Positions 8,862 to 18,576 of a stretch of 64,000 nucleotides of DNA are shown one piece after another (within the stretch, counting starts at the first letter, position 1; every line of letters begins with the position of its first letter). Origin of the DNA: Paraferrimonas haliotis (lineage in GTDB: Bacteria > Pseudomonadota > Gammaproteobacteria > Enterobacterales > Shewanellaceae); NCBI RefSeq assembly GCF_002282895.1, contig NZ_NRRB01000007.1, positions 85,363 to 149,362 on the forward strand, read 5' to 3'. The translations under genes were made by a program, and so were the position numbers. The notes beneath the pieces are model-generated. The model saw only the letters and a program-made list of their open reading frames with translations. It was not told where the DNA came from and ran no database searches.

Positions 8862-9764
8862 TTATTTGTTCGTCTTAGCCAACACTGCTTGGGCGACTTT
8901 GGAGCCATTTGAGCGGCCTAACGTTTTACAAATGCTGTCACCAGCTTTCGCCACCGCCAACAAATCGATGCCGGTTTGGTAGCCCTGTCCGTGCAACATG
9001 TAAAGCAAGTCTTCGGTAGCAAGGTTGCCACTGGCGCCCGCCGCGTATGGACACCCACCTAACCCGGCGACCGCTGAGTCAAAGCAGCGTATGCCCAAAG
9101 GCAAACAGGCATTGATATTGGCAAGGGCTTGTCCATAGGTATCGTGAAAGTGCAACGCAAGCGCCTCTACCGGCACCTGCTTGGCAACCGCGCTTACCAT
9201 GGCGGCCGCCTTGTCCGGAGTACCCACGCCTATGGTGTCTCCAAGCGATATTTGATAGCAGCCTAGCTGATATAGCTGCGCCGCAACTCGAGCCACAGCT
9301 TCCAGCTCGACCTCACCTTCGTAAGGGCAGCCCAAGACACAAGATACGTATCCTCGAACGGGTAAATTGTGCTGCTTAGCTAAAGCCATTACCTCGCTGA
9401 ACCTCTGAATGGATTCATCGATGCTGCAGTTGATGTTTTTTTGTGAAAAGCTCTCTGACGCGGAGGCAAAAATGGCCACTTCCGACGCTTTGGCATCAAT
9501 GGCTGCTTGTAACCCCTTTAAATTAGGAGTGAGCGCCATGTAGTCAACCCCGTCAACCCGACATAACTGTTGAAACAGTGCGCCACTGTCCGCCATTTGC
9601 GGAACCCACTTAGGTGAAACAAAACTGCCCACTTCAATGTTTTTTATTCCGGCATCAACTAAAGACTCCACAAGCTCTTGTTTGGCCGCTAGCGGAACCG
9701 GCACTTCATTTTGCAGTCCATCTCGCGCGCCAACCTCAACTATGCGTACCTCGTTATTGGTCAC
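8862..9764 (-). CDS. liuE: hydroxymethylglutaryl-CoA lyase
   Basis: This enzyme cleaves 3-hydroxy-3-methylglutaryl-CoA to acetoacetate and acetyl-CoA, the last step specific to leucine breakdown. The 300-residue TIM barrel starts with EVGARDGLQNE, which carries the metal-binding Asp and catalytic Arg. It has the SCVLGCPYEGEV active-site cysteine motif and the HFHDTYGQALANI metal-ligand histidines, followed by the GLGGCPYA G-loop cysteine. Its start overlaps the liuD stop by four bases (ATGA), which indicates translational coupling. The product feeds scoAB directly downstream. Confidence 0.94.
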   Translation of the reverse strand: MTNNEVRIVEVGARDGLQNEVPVPLAAKQELVESLVDAGIKNIEVGSFVSPKWVPQMADSGALFQQLCRVDGVDYMALTPNLKGLQAAIDAKASEVAIFASASESFSQKNINCSIDESIQRFSEVMALAKQHNLPVRGYVSCVLGCPYEGEVELEAVARVAAQLYQLGCYQISLGDTIGVGTPDKAAAMVSAVAKQVPVEALALHFHDTYGQALANINACLPLGIRCFDSAVAGLGGCPYAAGASGNLATEDLLYMLHGQGYQTGIDLLAVAKAGDSICKTLGRSNGSKVAQAVLAKTNK

Positions 9765-11773
9765 GACTCACTCTCCTGCTCATAATCAACAGCAACCAAT
9801 TGGGTGCCATCGTTTACCATATCGCCGACATTGCAATAGTACGCATTCACCACGCCCTCTCGTGCCGCAGTTATCGTATATTCCATCTTCATCGCTTCCA
9901 TAATGACTAAACCATCACCGGCGGCAACCCGTTCTCCTGGAGCGCTCAGCAAGGTGACAATGGTTCCGTTCATCGGGGCGTTAAGGTGTTCATCGAAGCC
10001 GTCATCACCTCCTAGCGCGTCCCGATTGGGTTCGCAGAAGGTGAACGTCTGGTTGCCAACAAACAGCTGCAATTGGCCGTTCTTATAAAAAGCATCTGCT
10101 TTTACTTGGAAGCCGTCGATTTCACCCTGTAACTGATGTTGCTTAAGGGAGCCCGTTACCTGTACAACGCCGTCTTCAAGCACTAACTGCCATCCATCGT
10201 CCCTTTGAGTGAGTTGCAACCTATGCGTCTTGTTATCACTATCCACTACGGTTAACCACTGAGTCGCGGCATCGTTAAGCTGCCAACCCGTCAAACCTGA
10301 CCAAGGAGAGTCCGAATCCTGTCCTTGCGCACTCATCGCTCTCGTTTGTTGTTGCTGCTTTAACGAAAAATATAACGCCGCCAATGGTAGCCCTAAGCTT
10401 TGATTCGCAATAGCGCAGCCGGCAAGCGTTGGCAGACCGTGCTCTTCGATAAAGGCGGTGGTCAGCTCTACCTCTGCAAAGCTCGGATGCTCAATAATTT
10501 CAGCTAGAAAGCTCAGGTTATTTGCCAAGCCACCAATTCGATATTGCTGCAACGCTTGACGCATACGAGCCAGAGCTTGGGGCCTGTCGGCACCGCTGGT
10601 AATTAATTTGGCAATCATAGGATCGTAAAATCGACTGATTTCATCCCCTTGTCGAACACCGGTATCCAGGCGAACATGCTCACTGGTGGTAGGCTCTACA
10701 AGAAGCTCGATGGTTCCAGTGCAAGGGAGAAACTCATGCTTTGGATCTTCAGCGTATACTCGAACTTCAATAGCGTGGCCGTTACAGCGAATTTGCGATT
10801 GTTGCAGCGGCAGAGTCTGTCCATTGGCGACTCTCAATTGCCACTCTACTAAATCTTGGCCGGAAGTCATTTCGGTGACCGGATGCTCCACCTGCAAGCG
10901 CGTATTCATTTCCATGAAATAGAATTCACCCCGACTGTCCAGCAGAAACTCCACCGTTCCCGCACCCCGGTAGTCAATGGCTAACGCAGCTTTAACCGCG
11001 GCTTCGCCCATGGCCTTGCGCAGTTCTGCTGATAGTCCCGGCGCAGGGGCTTCCTCGACCACCTTTTGATGCCTGCGCTGAATAGAGCAGTCTCGATCGC
11101 CTAAATAGACGGCATTACCAAAATTATCCGCAAATACTTGCACCTCAACGTGTCGAGGCTGCTTAATGAAGGCTTCCAGCAATAAGGTATCGTCACCAAA
11201 GCTTTGCATCGCTTCTCGTCGTGCGGCACTGATGCCATCGCTTAACTGAGCCGCATCATTGACCAGCCGCATGCCTTTACCGCCGCCTCCTAAAGCGGCC
11301 TTAACCATTAATGGGTAACCAATACCCGTTGCTTGCTCAAGCAAAACATCATCGCTTTGATCAGCACCATGGTATCCCGGAACCAAAGGAACGCCGGCAT
11401 CGGCCATAATCGCTTTCGCCGCCGACTTACTGCCCATTAATTCTATGGATTTAGCACTGGGGCCAATAAATTGTATACCCGCTTGTTCGCAGGCCCGCGC
11501 AAACCCTGCATGCTCCGATAAAAAGCCATAGCCGGGATGAATGGCTTCAACGCCGCAGCGCTGTGCGCAGTCAATAATGGTTTGATATTGCAAATACGAT
11601 TCACTGCTAGGGGCTGGGCCTATGCAAAAGGCTTCATCGGCCATGGCTACATGCTTGGCGCTTCGGTCCGCCTCCGAGAATACGGCTACCGTTGCAATTC
11701 CCATAGCGTTAGCCGTTTTAATGACCCGACAGGCAATCTCTCCGCGGTTGGCAATCAATATCTTAGAAAACAT
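9761..11773 (-). CDS. liuD: 3-methylcrotonyl-CoA carboxylase, biotin-containing alpha subunit
   Basis: This is the alpha subunit of 3-methylcrotonyl-CoA carboxylase, which carries the biotin carboxylase and biotin carrier functions. The first ~445 residues are the carboxylase: FSKILIANRGEIACRV at the start, the glycine-rich ATP loop GGGGKGMRLV, and EMNTRLQVEHPVTE. The C-terminal end holds the biotinyl lysine in EAMKMEY near residue 628. The 670-residue length is normal. ATG 11773 is preferred because AAGGAG lies seven bases upstream; a longer reading frame would run back into liuC. It starts one base after the liuC stop. Together with LiuB it makes 3-methylglutaconyl-CoA from 3-methylcrotonyl-CoA, bicarbonate and ATP. 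Confidence 0.94.
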   Translation of the reverse strand: MFSKILIANRGEIACRVIKTANAMGIATVAVFSEADRSAKHVAMADEAFCIGPAPSSESYLQYQTIIDCAQRCGVEAIHPGYGFLSEHAGFARACEQAGIQFIGPSAKSIELMGSKSAAKAIMADAGVPLVPGYHGADQSDDVLLEQATGIGYPLMVKAALGGGGKGMRLVNDAAQLSDGISAARREAMQSFGDDTLLLEAFIKQPRHVEVQVFADNFGNAVYLGDRDCSIQRRHQKVVEEAPAPGLSAELRKAMGEAAVKAALAIDYRGAGTVEFLLDSRGEFYFMEMNTRLQVEHPVTEMTSGQDLVEWQLRVANGQTLPLQQSQIRCNGHAIEVRVYAEDPKHEFLPCTGTIELLVEPTTSEHVRLDTGVRQGDEISRFYDPMIAKLITSGADRPQALARMRQALQQYRIGGLANNLSFLAEIIEHPSFAEVELTTAFIEEHGLPTLAGCAIANQSLGLPLAALYFSLKQQQQTRAMSAQGQDSDSPWSGLTGWQLNDAATQWLTVVDSDNKTHRLQLTQRDDGWQLVLEDGVVQVTGSLKQHQLQGEIDGFQVKADAFYKNGQLQLFVGNQTFTFCEPNRDALGGDDGFDEHLNAPMNGTIVTLLSAPGERVAAGDGLVIMEAMKMEYTITAAREGVVNAYYCNVGDMVNDGTQLVAVDYEQESES

Positions 11774-11774
11774 G

Positions 11775-12575
11775 CTAACACTCCTTGTTAGAGGTGAGTT
11801 CACCCCAGTTAGCTTGGCGACGCTCAAAAAATGCATTTAAGCCCATTTGACCTTCAGCGGATACTCGCGCACGGGCTATGGTTTCGGCGGTACGCAAAAT
11901 TAGCCTATCGTCGAGCGGCTTGGTTTCTACGTCTTGCAGCAGAAGCTTAGTGGTGTGCATGGCCTGAGGGCCGTTGTTAATAAACGCATTTATAAAAGGC
12001 TTGGCTGCTTGCTCTAAGTCGTCATCAATCAGGTGAACCAACCCCAGCTCTAAAGCCATTTGGGCGTCGAACAGCTCTGCTGTTAGCATATAGCGCCGCG
12101 CAGCTCGCATTCCCATAGCGCGCACCACATAAGGACTAATAACCGCCGGAACAATGCCTAGTTTGACTTCGCTAAGGCAGAATTTGGCTTGAGAATTCGC
12201 AATCGCGACATCGCAACATGCTATCAAACCTAACGCACCACCGTAGGCAGGTCCTTGAACTAAGGCCAAAGTTGGTCTAGGAAAGCGGTCCAGCGCTTTC
12301 ATCAATTGAGCGAGTTGCATCGAATCCGCCAAGTTCTCAGATTGACTCATCGCGGCTTGGCTTCGCATCCAATTTAAGTCGGCGCCAGAACTAAAACATT
12401 TGCCTTTAGCGCGCAAAACCAGTGCCTTACAGGTTTGAACTTGAACGTCATTTAACGCCTCAAGCAATTCAGAAATGGTGTTTGCATCAAACGCGTTGTG
12501 GGTCGCTTGCTTGGAGAGTACAAGCTCAACTAGGTTATCGTCACGCCAGCAAACTTCAATATCTTTATAAGCCAT
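11775..12575 (-). CDS. liuC: methylglutaconyl-CoA hydratase (enoyl-CoA hydratase family)
   Basis: This 266-residue crotonase-fold protein lies between the two carboxylase subunit genes, the position of the 3-methylglutaconyl-CoA hydratase LiuC. Oxyanion-hole segments are visible as ALVLRAKGKCFSSGADLNWM and LVQGPAYGGALGLIACCDVAIA, and SEVKLGIVPAVISPYVV is the usual following motif. It hydrates 3-methylglutaconyl-CoA to HMG-CoA, the substrate of LiuE. It starts two bases after the liuB stop. Its specificity is inferred from the operon; the fold is certain. Confidence 0.9.
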   Translation of the reverse strand: MAYKDIEVCWRDDNLVELVLSKQATHNAFDANTISELLEALNDVQVQTCKALVLRAKGKCFSSGADLNWMRSQAAMSQSENLADSMQLAQLMKALDRFPRPTLALVQGPAYGGALGLIACCDVAIANSQAKFCLSEVKLGIVPAVISPYVVRAMGMRAARRYMLTAELFDAQMALELGLVHLIDDDLEQAAKPFINAFINNGPQAMHTTKLLLQDVETKPLDDRLILRTAETIARARVSAEGQMGLNAFFERRQANWGELTSNKEC

Positions 12576-12577
12576 GA

Positions 12578-14185
12578 TTACATCCTAAATACGCCAAATT
12601 GAGTGTCTTCAATCGGCGCATTCAAAGCTGCCGATAGCGCCAAGCCAACAACGCTTCTCGTCTGAGCCGGATCGATAACGCCGTCATCCCAAAGCCGAGC
12701 GCTGGCATAATATGGGTGACCTTCTTTTTCATACTGTTCGATGATGGTTTTTTTGAAAGCCTGTTGCTCTTCCAAGGTCCATTCAATGCCTTTGCGAGCA
12801 TAACCATCGGCCTTAACCTGAGCTAACACATTGGCGGCTTGCTCGCCTCCCATAACGGAAACGCGGGCGTTAGGCCACATCCACATCATGGTTGGGTCGT
12901 ACGCTCGACCGCACATTCCATAGTTTCCTGCTCCATAACTGCCACCAATGATGACAGTGAACTTAGGCACTTTAGCGCACGCCACTGCCGTTACCATTTT
13001 AGCTCCGTGCTTGGCGATGCCCTCATGCTCGTATTTTTGTCCGACCATAAATCCAGTGATGTTTTGCAAAAATAACAATGGAATATTGCGTTGGCAGCAC
13101 AGCTCTATAAAGTGCGCGCCTTTTTGAGCGCTTTCGGAGAATAAAATGCCGTTATTAGCGACGATACCGATGGGGTATCCGTGTAAATTTGCGAACCCGG
13201 TTACTAACGTAGTGCCGTAGTGTTGTTTGAATTCATCGAACTGAGAATCATCAACGATGCGAGCGATAACTTCCTTAACGTCAAAAGGCTTTTTCAAATC
13301 GGTACCAACAATCCCATACAACTCCTGCGCATCAAACTTAGGCTCTTTGCTCGGAATTACTGGGATATTGGGTTGCTTGCTCTTATTCAGTCGAGCAATG
13401 CAACGGCGGGCAATGTGCAGCGCGTGTTCGTCGTTATCGGCATAATGATCTGCAACCCCTGATATTTTCGTATGCACGTCAGCACCGCCTAACGCTTCGG
13501 CGGAGACCTCTTCACCGGTCGCCGCTTTTACTAAAGGAGGTCCTGCTAGAAAAATACAGCCCTGCTCTTTAACGATAATCGATTCATCGCACATGGCCGG
13601 AACATAAGCCCCACCAGCGGTACAAAGGCCCATAACCACAGCTATTTGGGGGATGCCCATCGCAGACATGCGCGCCTGATTGAAGAAGATACGGCCAAAG
13701 TGGTCTTTGTCAGGAAAAACCTCATCCTGTCTCGGTAAGTTTGCACCACCAGAATCCACTAAGTAAATACAGGGTAAATGGCATTTCTGTGCAATTTCTT
13801 GAGCTCTAAGATGTTTTTTTACCGTCAATGGATAATAGGTACCGCCTTTTACCGTGGCATCATTGACCACAATCATGCATTCAACACCGCTCACACGACC
13901 AATACCGGCGATGACACCGGCGGCGGGCACCGCTTCATCATAAACCTCGTGAGCGGCAAATTGACCGATTTCTAAAAACGGCGAGCCGGGATCAATGAGC
14001 TCCGCTAATCGCTGTCGGGGTAACAGCTTACCTTTGCTTAGATGTCTCGCTTGGGCGGCTTCACCACCCCCTTGACAAATTTGAGCAACCGTAGCTTTCA
14101 ATTGATTCACCACTAATTGCATATGCTCTTGTTTTTCTTGAAATTCTGGCGAGCTAGGTCGCACCTGACTGTTGAGTACGCTCAA
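12578..14185 (-). CDS. liuB: 3-methylcrotonyl-CoA carboxylase, carboxyltransferase (beta) subunit
   Basis: This 535-residue carboxyltransferase subunit moves the carboxyl group from biotin on LiuD to 3-methylcrotonyl-CoA. Two crotonase-like halves are present. The first carries [14 protein letters not shown] and [13 protein letters not shown], and the second carries [23 protein letters not shown] and [18 protein letters not shown]. It is the first gene of the operon. The start is TTG 14185 ([10 protein letters not shown]), with GAGG seven bases upstream; no ATG fits near the expected N-terminus. In many gammaproteobacteria liuR and liuA come just before this gene, but here the next gene is a divergent GST-fold protein. 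Confidence 0.93.
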   Translation of the reverse strand: MSVLNSQVRPSSPEFQEKQEHMQLVVNQLKATVAQICQGGGEAAQARHLSKGKLLPRQRLAELIDPGSPFLEIGQFAAHEVYDEAVPAAGVIAGIGRVSGVECMIVVNDATVKGGTYYPLTVKKHLRAQEIAQKCHLPCIYLVDSGGANLPRQDEVFPDKDHFGRIFFNQARMSAMGIPQIAVVMGLCTAGGAYVPAMCDESIIVKEQGCIFLAGPPLVKAATGEEVSAEALGGADVHTKISGVADHYADNDEHALHIARRCIARLNKSKQPNIPVIPSKEPKFDAQELYGIVGTDLKKPFDVKEVIARIVDDSQFDEFKQHYGTTLVTGFANLHGYPIGIVANNGILFSESAQKGAHFIELCCQRNIPLLFLQNITGFMVGQKYEHEGIAKHGAKMVTAVACAKVPKFTVIIGGSYGAGNYGMCGRAYDPTMMWMWPNARVSVMGGEQAANVLAQVKADGYARKGIEWTLEEQQAFKKTIIEQYEKEGHPYYASARLWDDGVIDPAQTRSVVGLALSAALNAPIEDTQFGVFRM

Positions 14186-14245
14186 ACCAATACCTCTGAG
14201 TCTGTATTTTCATTATTTTTTTGATACGCATCACACTAACGGAAG

Positions 14246-14261
14246 TTTACGTAAAGGTAAA
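14246..14261. promoter_or_regulatory. LiuR-like operator candidate
   Basis: TTTACGTAAAGGTAAA lies 61 bases before liuB. Its arms TTTAC and GTAAA are six bases apart, and an inner TTTACGTAAA palindrome is present. From memory this resembles the binding site of LiuR, the MerR-type repressor of leucine-catabolism operons. No liuR gene is in the window, so the assignment rests on the motif and its position only. Confidence 0.5.
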
Positions 14262-14335
14262 GCAGGCGCGAGTAATTGACGCGACAGCTCGTCGAAAAAT
14301 AGTCTATGATGAGGAGGAATGGAGAGGATAACCCT

Positions 14336-14983
14336 ATGCAACTGCTGTTTTGCCCCGAGGACATGCACTCGCAAAAAGTGCTGATAGCTTTGTATGAAAA
14401 GCTCGCTCAATTTGACAGCCAAGCTGTTGATATTCACGACCCAAGCGACATGCGTTTTCTTGCTCAAATCGATCCCTTTGCCAGCGTTCCATTATTGCAA
14501 TTAAAACCAAACACTGTGGTGGCTCAAGCGACCATTATTATTGAGTTTTTAGATGAAGAGTTGCAGCAAGGCAGTCAATTAATTCCTCACGAGCCTAACC
14601 TTGCTAGAGAAGTGCGCTACCTTGACAGCATCATCCAGCAACATTTGTATGAGCCATTGCTGGAGCTAAAACGACAGCATCAACTCAAATTGCCACAGCA
14701 AAACCGCAGCACCATTCAGCAGTGCGAACACGCCATCAATTCCTGCCTTAGCGTTTTAGAGAACAGATTTGAAGCTAATTATTGGTCGGTTGCAGATGGC
14801 TTCAGCTTGGCCGATTGTACCCTCATACCAGCGCTGAGTTTAGCATGCAGCGTGTACCCTTTTAGTCACATGCATCAACTGAATCGGTACTGGCAACAAG
14901 TGAAGTTTCGCGGCTCTTATCAATTGCTGCAACAGCAGCTAAATGACATGAAGGGGTTCGAAAACCCCTTCATCGCCAGTTAG
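14336..14983 (+). CDS. glutathione S-transferase-fold protein
   Basis: This 215-residue protein has a thioredoxin-like N-terminal domain (QLLFCPEDMHSQKVLIALYEKL, then DPFASVPLLQL with the cis-proline and FLDE) and an all-helical C-terminal domain (ANYWSVADGFSLADCTLIPALSLA), which is the GST/SspA architecture. ATG 14336 is chosen because GGAGAGG lies about eight bases upstream. It diverges from the liu operon. Its substrate is unknown. It could be a true GST or an SspA-like non-enzymatic factor, and I cannot decide which. Confidence 0.75.
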   Translation: MQLLFCPEDMHSQKVLIALYEKLAQFDSQAVDIHDPSDMRFLAQIDPFASVPLLQLKPNTVVAQATIIIEFLDEELQQGSQLIPHEPNLAREVRYLDSIIQQHLYEPLLELKRQHQLKLPQQNRSTIQQCEHAINSCLSVLENRFEANYWSVADGFSLADCTLIPALSLACSVYPFSHMHQLNRYWQQVKFRGSYQLLQQQLNDMKGFENPFIAS

Positions 14984-14991
14984 GTCCGTTA

Positions 14992-16629
14992 CTACATATT
15001 GCTGTAGTTGGGGCCGCTTCCTCCCTCAGGCGTTACCCAAGTAATGTTCTGACTTGGATCCTTAATGTCACAGGTTTTGCAGTGAATGCAATTTTGACTG
15101 TTAATGACCAGTTGAGACTCACCGTTGTTTTCAACAATTTCGTAAACCCCCGCAGGGCAATACCGTTGCGCTGGCTCATCGAATTTCGCCAAATTGACGA
15201 CAATGGGTATTTCGTTGTCCGCGAGTTTTAGATGATTAGGCTGATCTTCTTCGTGATAGGCGTTGGTTAAGTACACCGACGATAGCTTATCGAAACTCAC
15301 TTTGCCATCGTACTTTGGGTAGTTAATGGGCTGAGCTTCAGAAGCGGTGAGCATGTTCGCGTGATCCGCCGAGTCATCCTTTAAGGTTAAGGGTAACTTG
15401 CCGCCAAACCAGTTTTGTTCCACGTAATTGAACGCACCGCCAAGTTTGGTTCCAAATTTATGTAAAGCGGCACCAAAATTTCGTGAGCGATACAATTCAT
15501 CAAACAACCAACTGCTTTCGAACGCTTGCTGGTAGTCGAGGGGTGACTGGCTATCTTGCAAGGTCTTAAAAATACTTTCCGCTGCAATCATGCCACTTTT
15601 CATGGCCGTGTGGCTGCCTTTAATTTTCGAGAAGTTTAGCGTGCCGGCATTACAACCCACTAAGACACCACCTGGGAACTGCAATTGAGGCAAGGAGCTC
15701 AAGCCGCCTTTTGCGATAGCACGAGCGCCGTAACTGAGTCGCTCGCCGCCCTCTAGCACGGATTTTATCAAAGCGTGGCTTTTAAAGCGTTGAAACTCAT
15801 CATAAGGGCTGACATGAGGATTGCGATAATTTAGATCTACGATTAAGCCCATCACAACTTGATTGTTTTCAATGTGATACAAATAGCCTCCACCAGATGC
15901 TTCACCTTCCAGTGGCCAACCGCCGGTATGAACGACCTTACCCAATTCGTGGTGAGCGCTATCAATGCTCCAAATCTCTTTGAATCCCAGACCATAGTGC
16001 TGCGGCATTTTTCCTTTATCGAGTTCAAATTGGGCGATTAATTGCTTGCCAAGATGGCCTCGACAGCCTTCTGCAAATACCGTTTGTTTTGCCAGTAATT
16101 CCATTCCAGCCATGAATCCGTCTTTTTCAGTGCCATCAGCGGCGATGCCCATATCGCCGGTTAGAATGCCGCGAACATGGCCGTGCTCATCTAACAGCAG
16201 CTCGCTGGCGGTAAACCCCGGAAAGATTTCGACACCAAGGGCTTCAGCTTGCTCCGCTAGCCAGCGACAAACGTTACCTAAACTAACAATGTAATTACCG
16301 TGGTTATGCATGGTTTTTGGAACCAGGCTATTACTAAATTTGGTGGCGTTGGTTTGAGAGTTGAGCAAATAGATTTCATCGCGAGTAACTTGAGTCGTTA
16401 TCGGGGCCGATAGCTCCTGCCAGTTGGGAATGAGCTCATCCAGCGCTTTGGTTTCGAATACAGCCCCGGATAAAATGTGAGCCCCAACCTCAGAGCCTTT
16501 TTCAACAACACAAACGGACAGTTCTGTTTTTTGTTGTTGGGCTAATTGCATTAACCGAATCGCAGTTGATAAGCCGGAAGGACCTGCTCCGACAACAACA
16601 ACATCAAACTCCATCGATTCCCTTTCCAT
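14992..16629 (-). CDS. electron transfer flavoprotein-ubiquinone oxidoreductase
   Basis: ETF-QO takes electrons from reduced ETF, which is charged by acyl-CoA dehydrogenases, and passes them to ubiquinone at the inner membrane. The N-terminus FDVVVVGAGPSGLSTAIRL is the FAD dinucleotide-binding fold. GSEVGAHILSGAVFE and the GGYLYH region are family hallmarks. The C-terminal ferredoxin-like domain holds RYCPAG and NCIHCKTCDIKDP, which bind the [4Fe-4S] cluster. The 545-residue length is normal. I keep ATG 16629 because the MERES-MEFD N-terminus is conserved in related bacteria; ATG 16614 also has a good ribosome-binding site. It fits functionally with the leucine operon nearby, although the ETF and acyl-CoA dehydrogenase genes are not here. 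Confidence 0.94.
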   Translation of the reverse strand: MERESMEFDVVVVGAGPSGLSTAIRLMQLAQQQKTELSVCVVEKGSEVGAHILSGAVFETKALDELIPNWQELSAPITTQVTRDEIYLLNSQTNATKFSNSLVPKTMHNHGNYIVSLGNVCRWLAEQAEALGVEIFPGFTASELLLDEHGHVRGILTGDMGIAADGTEKDGFMAGMELLAKQTVFAEGCRGHLGKQLIAQFELDKGKMPQHYGLGFKEIWSIDSAHHELGKVVHTGGWPLEGEASGGGYLYHIENNQVVMGLIVDLNYRNPHVSPYDEFQRFKSHALIKSVLEGGERLSYGARAIAKGGLSSLPQLQFPGGVLVGCNAGTLNFSKIKGSHTAMKSGMIAAESIFKTLQDSQSPLDYQQAFESSWLFDELYRSRNFGAALHKFGTKLGGAFNYVEQNWFGGKLPLTLKDDSADHANMLTASEAQPINYPKYDGKVSFDKLSSVYLTNAYHEEDQPNHLKLADNEIPIVVNLAKFDEPAQRYCPAGVYEIVENNGESQLVINSQNCIHCKTCDIKDPSQNITWVTPEGGSGPNYSNM

Positions 16630-16754
16630 GACCTTCTACCTCTTTTATACCCTGCTTTTACAGGTGTTCTATTTTTGTCGCTATACCATACCTGATTTCG
16701 CTGATTGTTACACTAAAGCAACAAGCGCCGACGACAAACAACGTCAAAACTGAA

Positions 16755-16772
16755 AAACCGTTTAAACGGTTT
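16755..16772. promoter_or_regulatory. 18-bp perfect palindrome between ETF-QO and moaA
   Basis: AAACCGTTTAAACGGTTT is a perfect 18-bp palindrome in the 331-bp divergent gap, 126 bases before the ETF-QO start and about 75 bases before the moa -10. The form is typical of a TetR-type operator. A fatty-acid regulator of the PsrA kind acting on ETF-QO is one possibility, but this is a guess. Confidence 0.5.
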
Positions 16773-16833
16773 GGAACTGTGGGACGTATCAAAAATCAAA
16801 ACAATTACCGCTGGTTCTAATTTAGCATTTCGC

Positions 16834-16839
16834 TATAAT
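16834..16839 (+). promoter_or_regulatory. -10 element of the moa operon
   Basis: TATAAT lies about 12 bases before the first conserved bases of the Moco riboswitch, which places the transcript start near 16846. A weak -35 (CTGGTT) lies 17 bases upstream. Confidence 0.55.
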
Positions 16840-16850
16840 GAAACTATGAC

Positions 16851-16960
16851 AGCTCTCCGAGCCTGCCCACCTAAGTCGACTCGATACGGTTCGCAGGCCG
16901 TGGCAACTAGCCACCAGGGATAGACAAGAAATGGTCTTTCCTCCCGGATAAATTGGAAAG
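16851..16960 (+). ncRNA. molybdenum cofactor (Moco) riboswitch
   Basis: The leader of moaA contains the recognisable order of Moco RNA elements: CTCCGAGCC, a paired region with GCAGGCCGTGGCAAC, the ACCAGGGA/GACAAGAAATGGTC segment, CCTCCCGGATAA, and finally GGAAAGGTGAAC, where the ribosome-binding site of moaA is built into the 3' side. This class senses molybdenum cofactor and lowers moa expression when cofactor is plentiful. In E. coli it also precedes moaABCDE. The arrangement here implies feedback on the whole moa-mod unit through translation of moaA. Boundaries are approximate. Confidence 0.85.
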
Positions 16961-16966
16961 GTGAAC

Positions 16967-17950
16967 ATGTCGCAACAACTACAAGATGGCTTTGGTCGTC
17001 GATTCCATTATCTTCGGTTATCCATTACCGACGTATGCAACTTTCGTTGCAGCTACTGCCTACCTGATGGCTACCGGCCAGAAGGTAAGTCAAAATTCCT
17101 CAGCTTTGACGAATTGCAGCGGGTGATGACCGCCTTTGCCAGCCTAGGTACGGAAAAAATTCGTATCACGGGTGGCGAGCCAACCATGCGCAGAGACTTC
17201 CTTGATATCGTTAAAGCGGCCGCCGCAACGCCGGGTATTAAAACGGTAGCGACAACCACAAACGGCTATCGTTTGAGCCAGAATGCACAACAATGGCGTG
17301 ATGCAGGGTTAACCCAAATAAATATTTCGGTGGACAGTTTAGATCCGCGACAGTTTTACCAAATCACTGGTGAAAACAAATTAGATTCCATTATTCAAGG
17401 AATCGATGCCGCCCTTGCTGCCGGTTTTGAGCGCATCAAGCTCAACGCCGTATTACTGAAAGATCTGAATCACGATCAGTTGCCTCACTTTATTAATTGG
17501 ATAAAGAGGCGACCCATTGATATTCGCTTTATTGAGCTCATGGAAACGGGATTGGGCAAAAGCTACTTTGAAAAACACCACATCAGTGGTGACGTTCTCA
17601 AACAGCAATTATTAGAACTTGGTTGGACGTTAGATCCAAGAGAAAAAACCGCAGGGCCCGCGGACAACTACTCACATCCAGAATACCAAGGCCGTATCGG
17701 CCTAATTATGCCCTACTCTGATGATTTTTGTGCCACCTGTAATCGACTAAGAGTGTCGGCTAAGGGGCAACTGCATTTATGCTTATTTACCGAGCACGGG
17801 ATCGATTTACGGGATTTACTGCAAGACGATTTGCAGCAGCCACAGTTGATTCAACGTCTCGAAAATGCTTTGCAAACTAAGAAAGCAACCCATGACTTGC
17901 ACTCAGGTGTGACTGGCGTTCGCCAGCATCTTGCCTCTATCGGCGGTTAG
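16967..17950 (+). CDS. moaA: GTP 3',8-cyclase MoaA (radical SAM)
   Basis: MoaA starts molybdenum cofactor synthesis. It converts GTP to 3',8-cyclo-GTP with two [4Fe-4S] clusters. The radical-SAM cysteines are in [15 protein letters not shown] near the N-terminus, and the C-terminal cluster cysteines are in [21 protein letters not shown]. The protein ends in GG, the conserved C-terminal tail that inserts into the active site. ATG 16967 is chosen because it aligns with the family N-terminus and has AAAGGTG just upstream; GTG 16961 is in frame but lies inside the ribosome-binding site. It is the first gene of a nine-gene plus-strand run behind the Moco riboswitch. Confidence 0.96.
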   Translation: MSQQLQDGFGRRFHYLRLSITDVCNFRCSYCLPDGYRPEGKSKFLSFDELQRVMTAFASLGTEKIRITGGEPTMRRDFLDIVKAAAATPGIKTVATTTNGYRLSQNAQQWRDAGLTQINISVDSLDPRQFYQITGENKLDSIIQGIDAALAAGFERIKLNAVLLKDLNHDQLPHFINWIKRRPIDIRFIELMETGLGKSYFEKHHISGDVLKQQLLELGWTLDPREKTAGPADNYSHPEYQGRIGLIMPYSDDFCATCNRLRVSAKGQLHLCLFTEHGIDLRDLLQDDLQQPQLIQRLENALQTKKATHDLHSGVTGVRQHLASIGG

Positions 17951-18051
17951 TAAATGGGATCTAATTAGCAGAATTTGATTTCTCTATACTTATAATTGAC
18001 ACGTTCTGTGCAGGAACAACTGCACCTTACCAGAAACCATAAGGACGACTG

Positions 18052-18576
18052 ATGGCTCATTTATCTCAAGCCAATTTTGTACCGTTAAACATTGCCGTAC
18101 TTACTCTATCGGACACCCGTACCCTAGAAACCGACAAATCCGGCCAGTTTTTGGTGGACTCATTACAGGCGGCGGGACATAAGCTCGCTGATCGTAAAAT
18201 CATAAAAGACGACAAGTACGATATTCGTGCGGTACTGTCTCAATGGATAGCGTCCAACAACATTCAAGTAGTAATCACTACCGGCGGTACTGGTTTCACC
18301 CTTAGAGACAGCACTCCTGAAGCTGTCGCCCCTTTATTCGACAAGCAAATTGAAGGTTTTGGCGAACTGTTCCGCCACATTACCTTCACCGAATTAGGCA
18401 CTTCTACGGTTCAATCCCGAGCCATCGGCGGAATGGCCAACGGCACTGCAGTATTCTGTCTGCCTGGGTCAACCGGTGCCTGCCGCACTGGCTGGAACAA
18501 GATTCTGGTTGAGCAGCTCGACTCCACCCACAAACCATGCAACTTTGTCACTCATCTGAAAACGGTAGCGGAATAA
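18052..18576 (+). CDS. moaB: molybdenum cofactor biosynthesis protein B
   Basis: MoaB belongs to the MogA/MoaB fold, which adenylylates molybdopterin before metal insertion. [16 protein letters not shown] is the family motif, and [18 protein letters not shown] the C-terminal motif. The 174-residue length is normal. It lies 101 bases after moaA, the widest gap in the operon, and has AAGGAC before the ATG. The stop overlaps the moaC start by one base. No mogA is seen in the window, so MoaB may do that step here, as in several bacteria. Confidence 0.94.
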   Translation: MAHLSQANFVPLNIAVLTLSDTRTLETDKSGQFLVDSLQAAGHKLADRKIIKDDKYDIRAVLSQWIASNNIQVVITTGGTGFTLRDSTPEAVAPLFDKQIEGFGELFRHITFTELGTSTVQSRAIGGMANGTAVFCLPGSTGACRTGWNKILVEQLDSTHKPCNFVTHLKTVAE

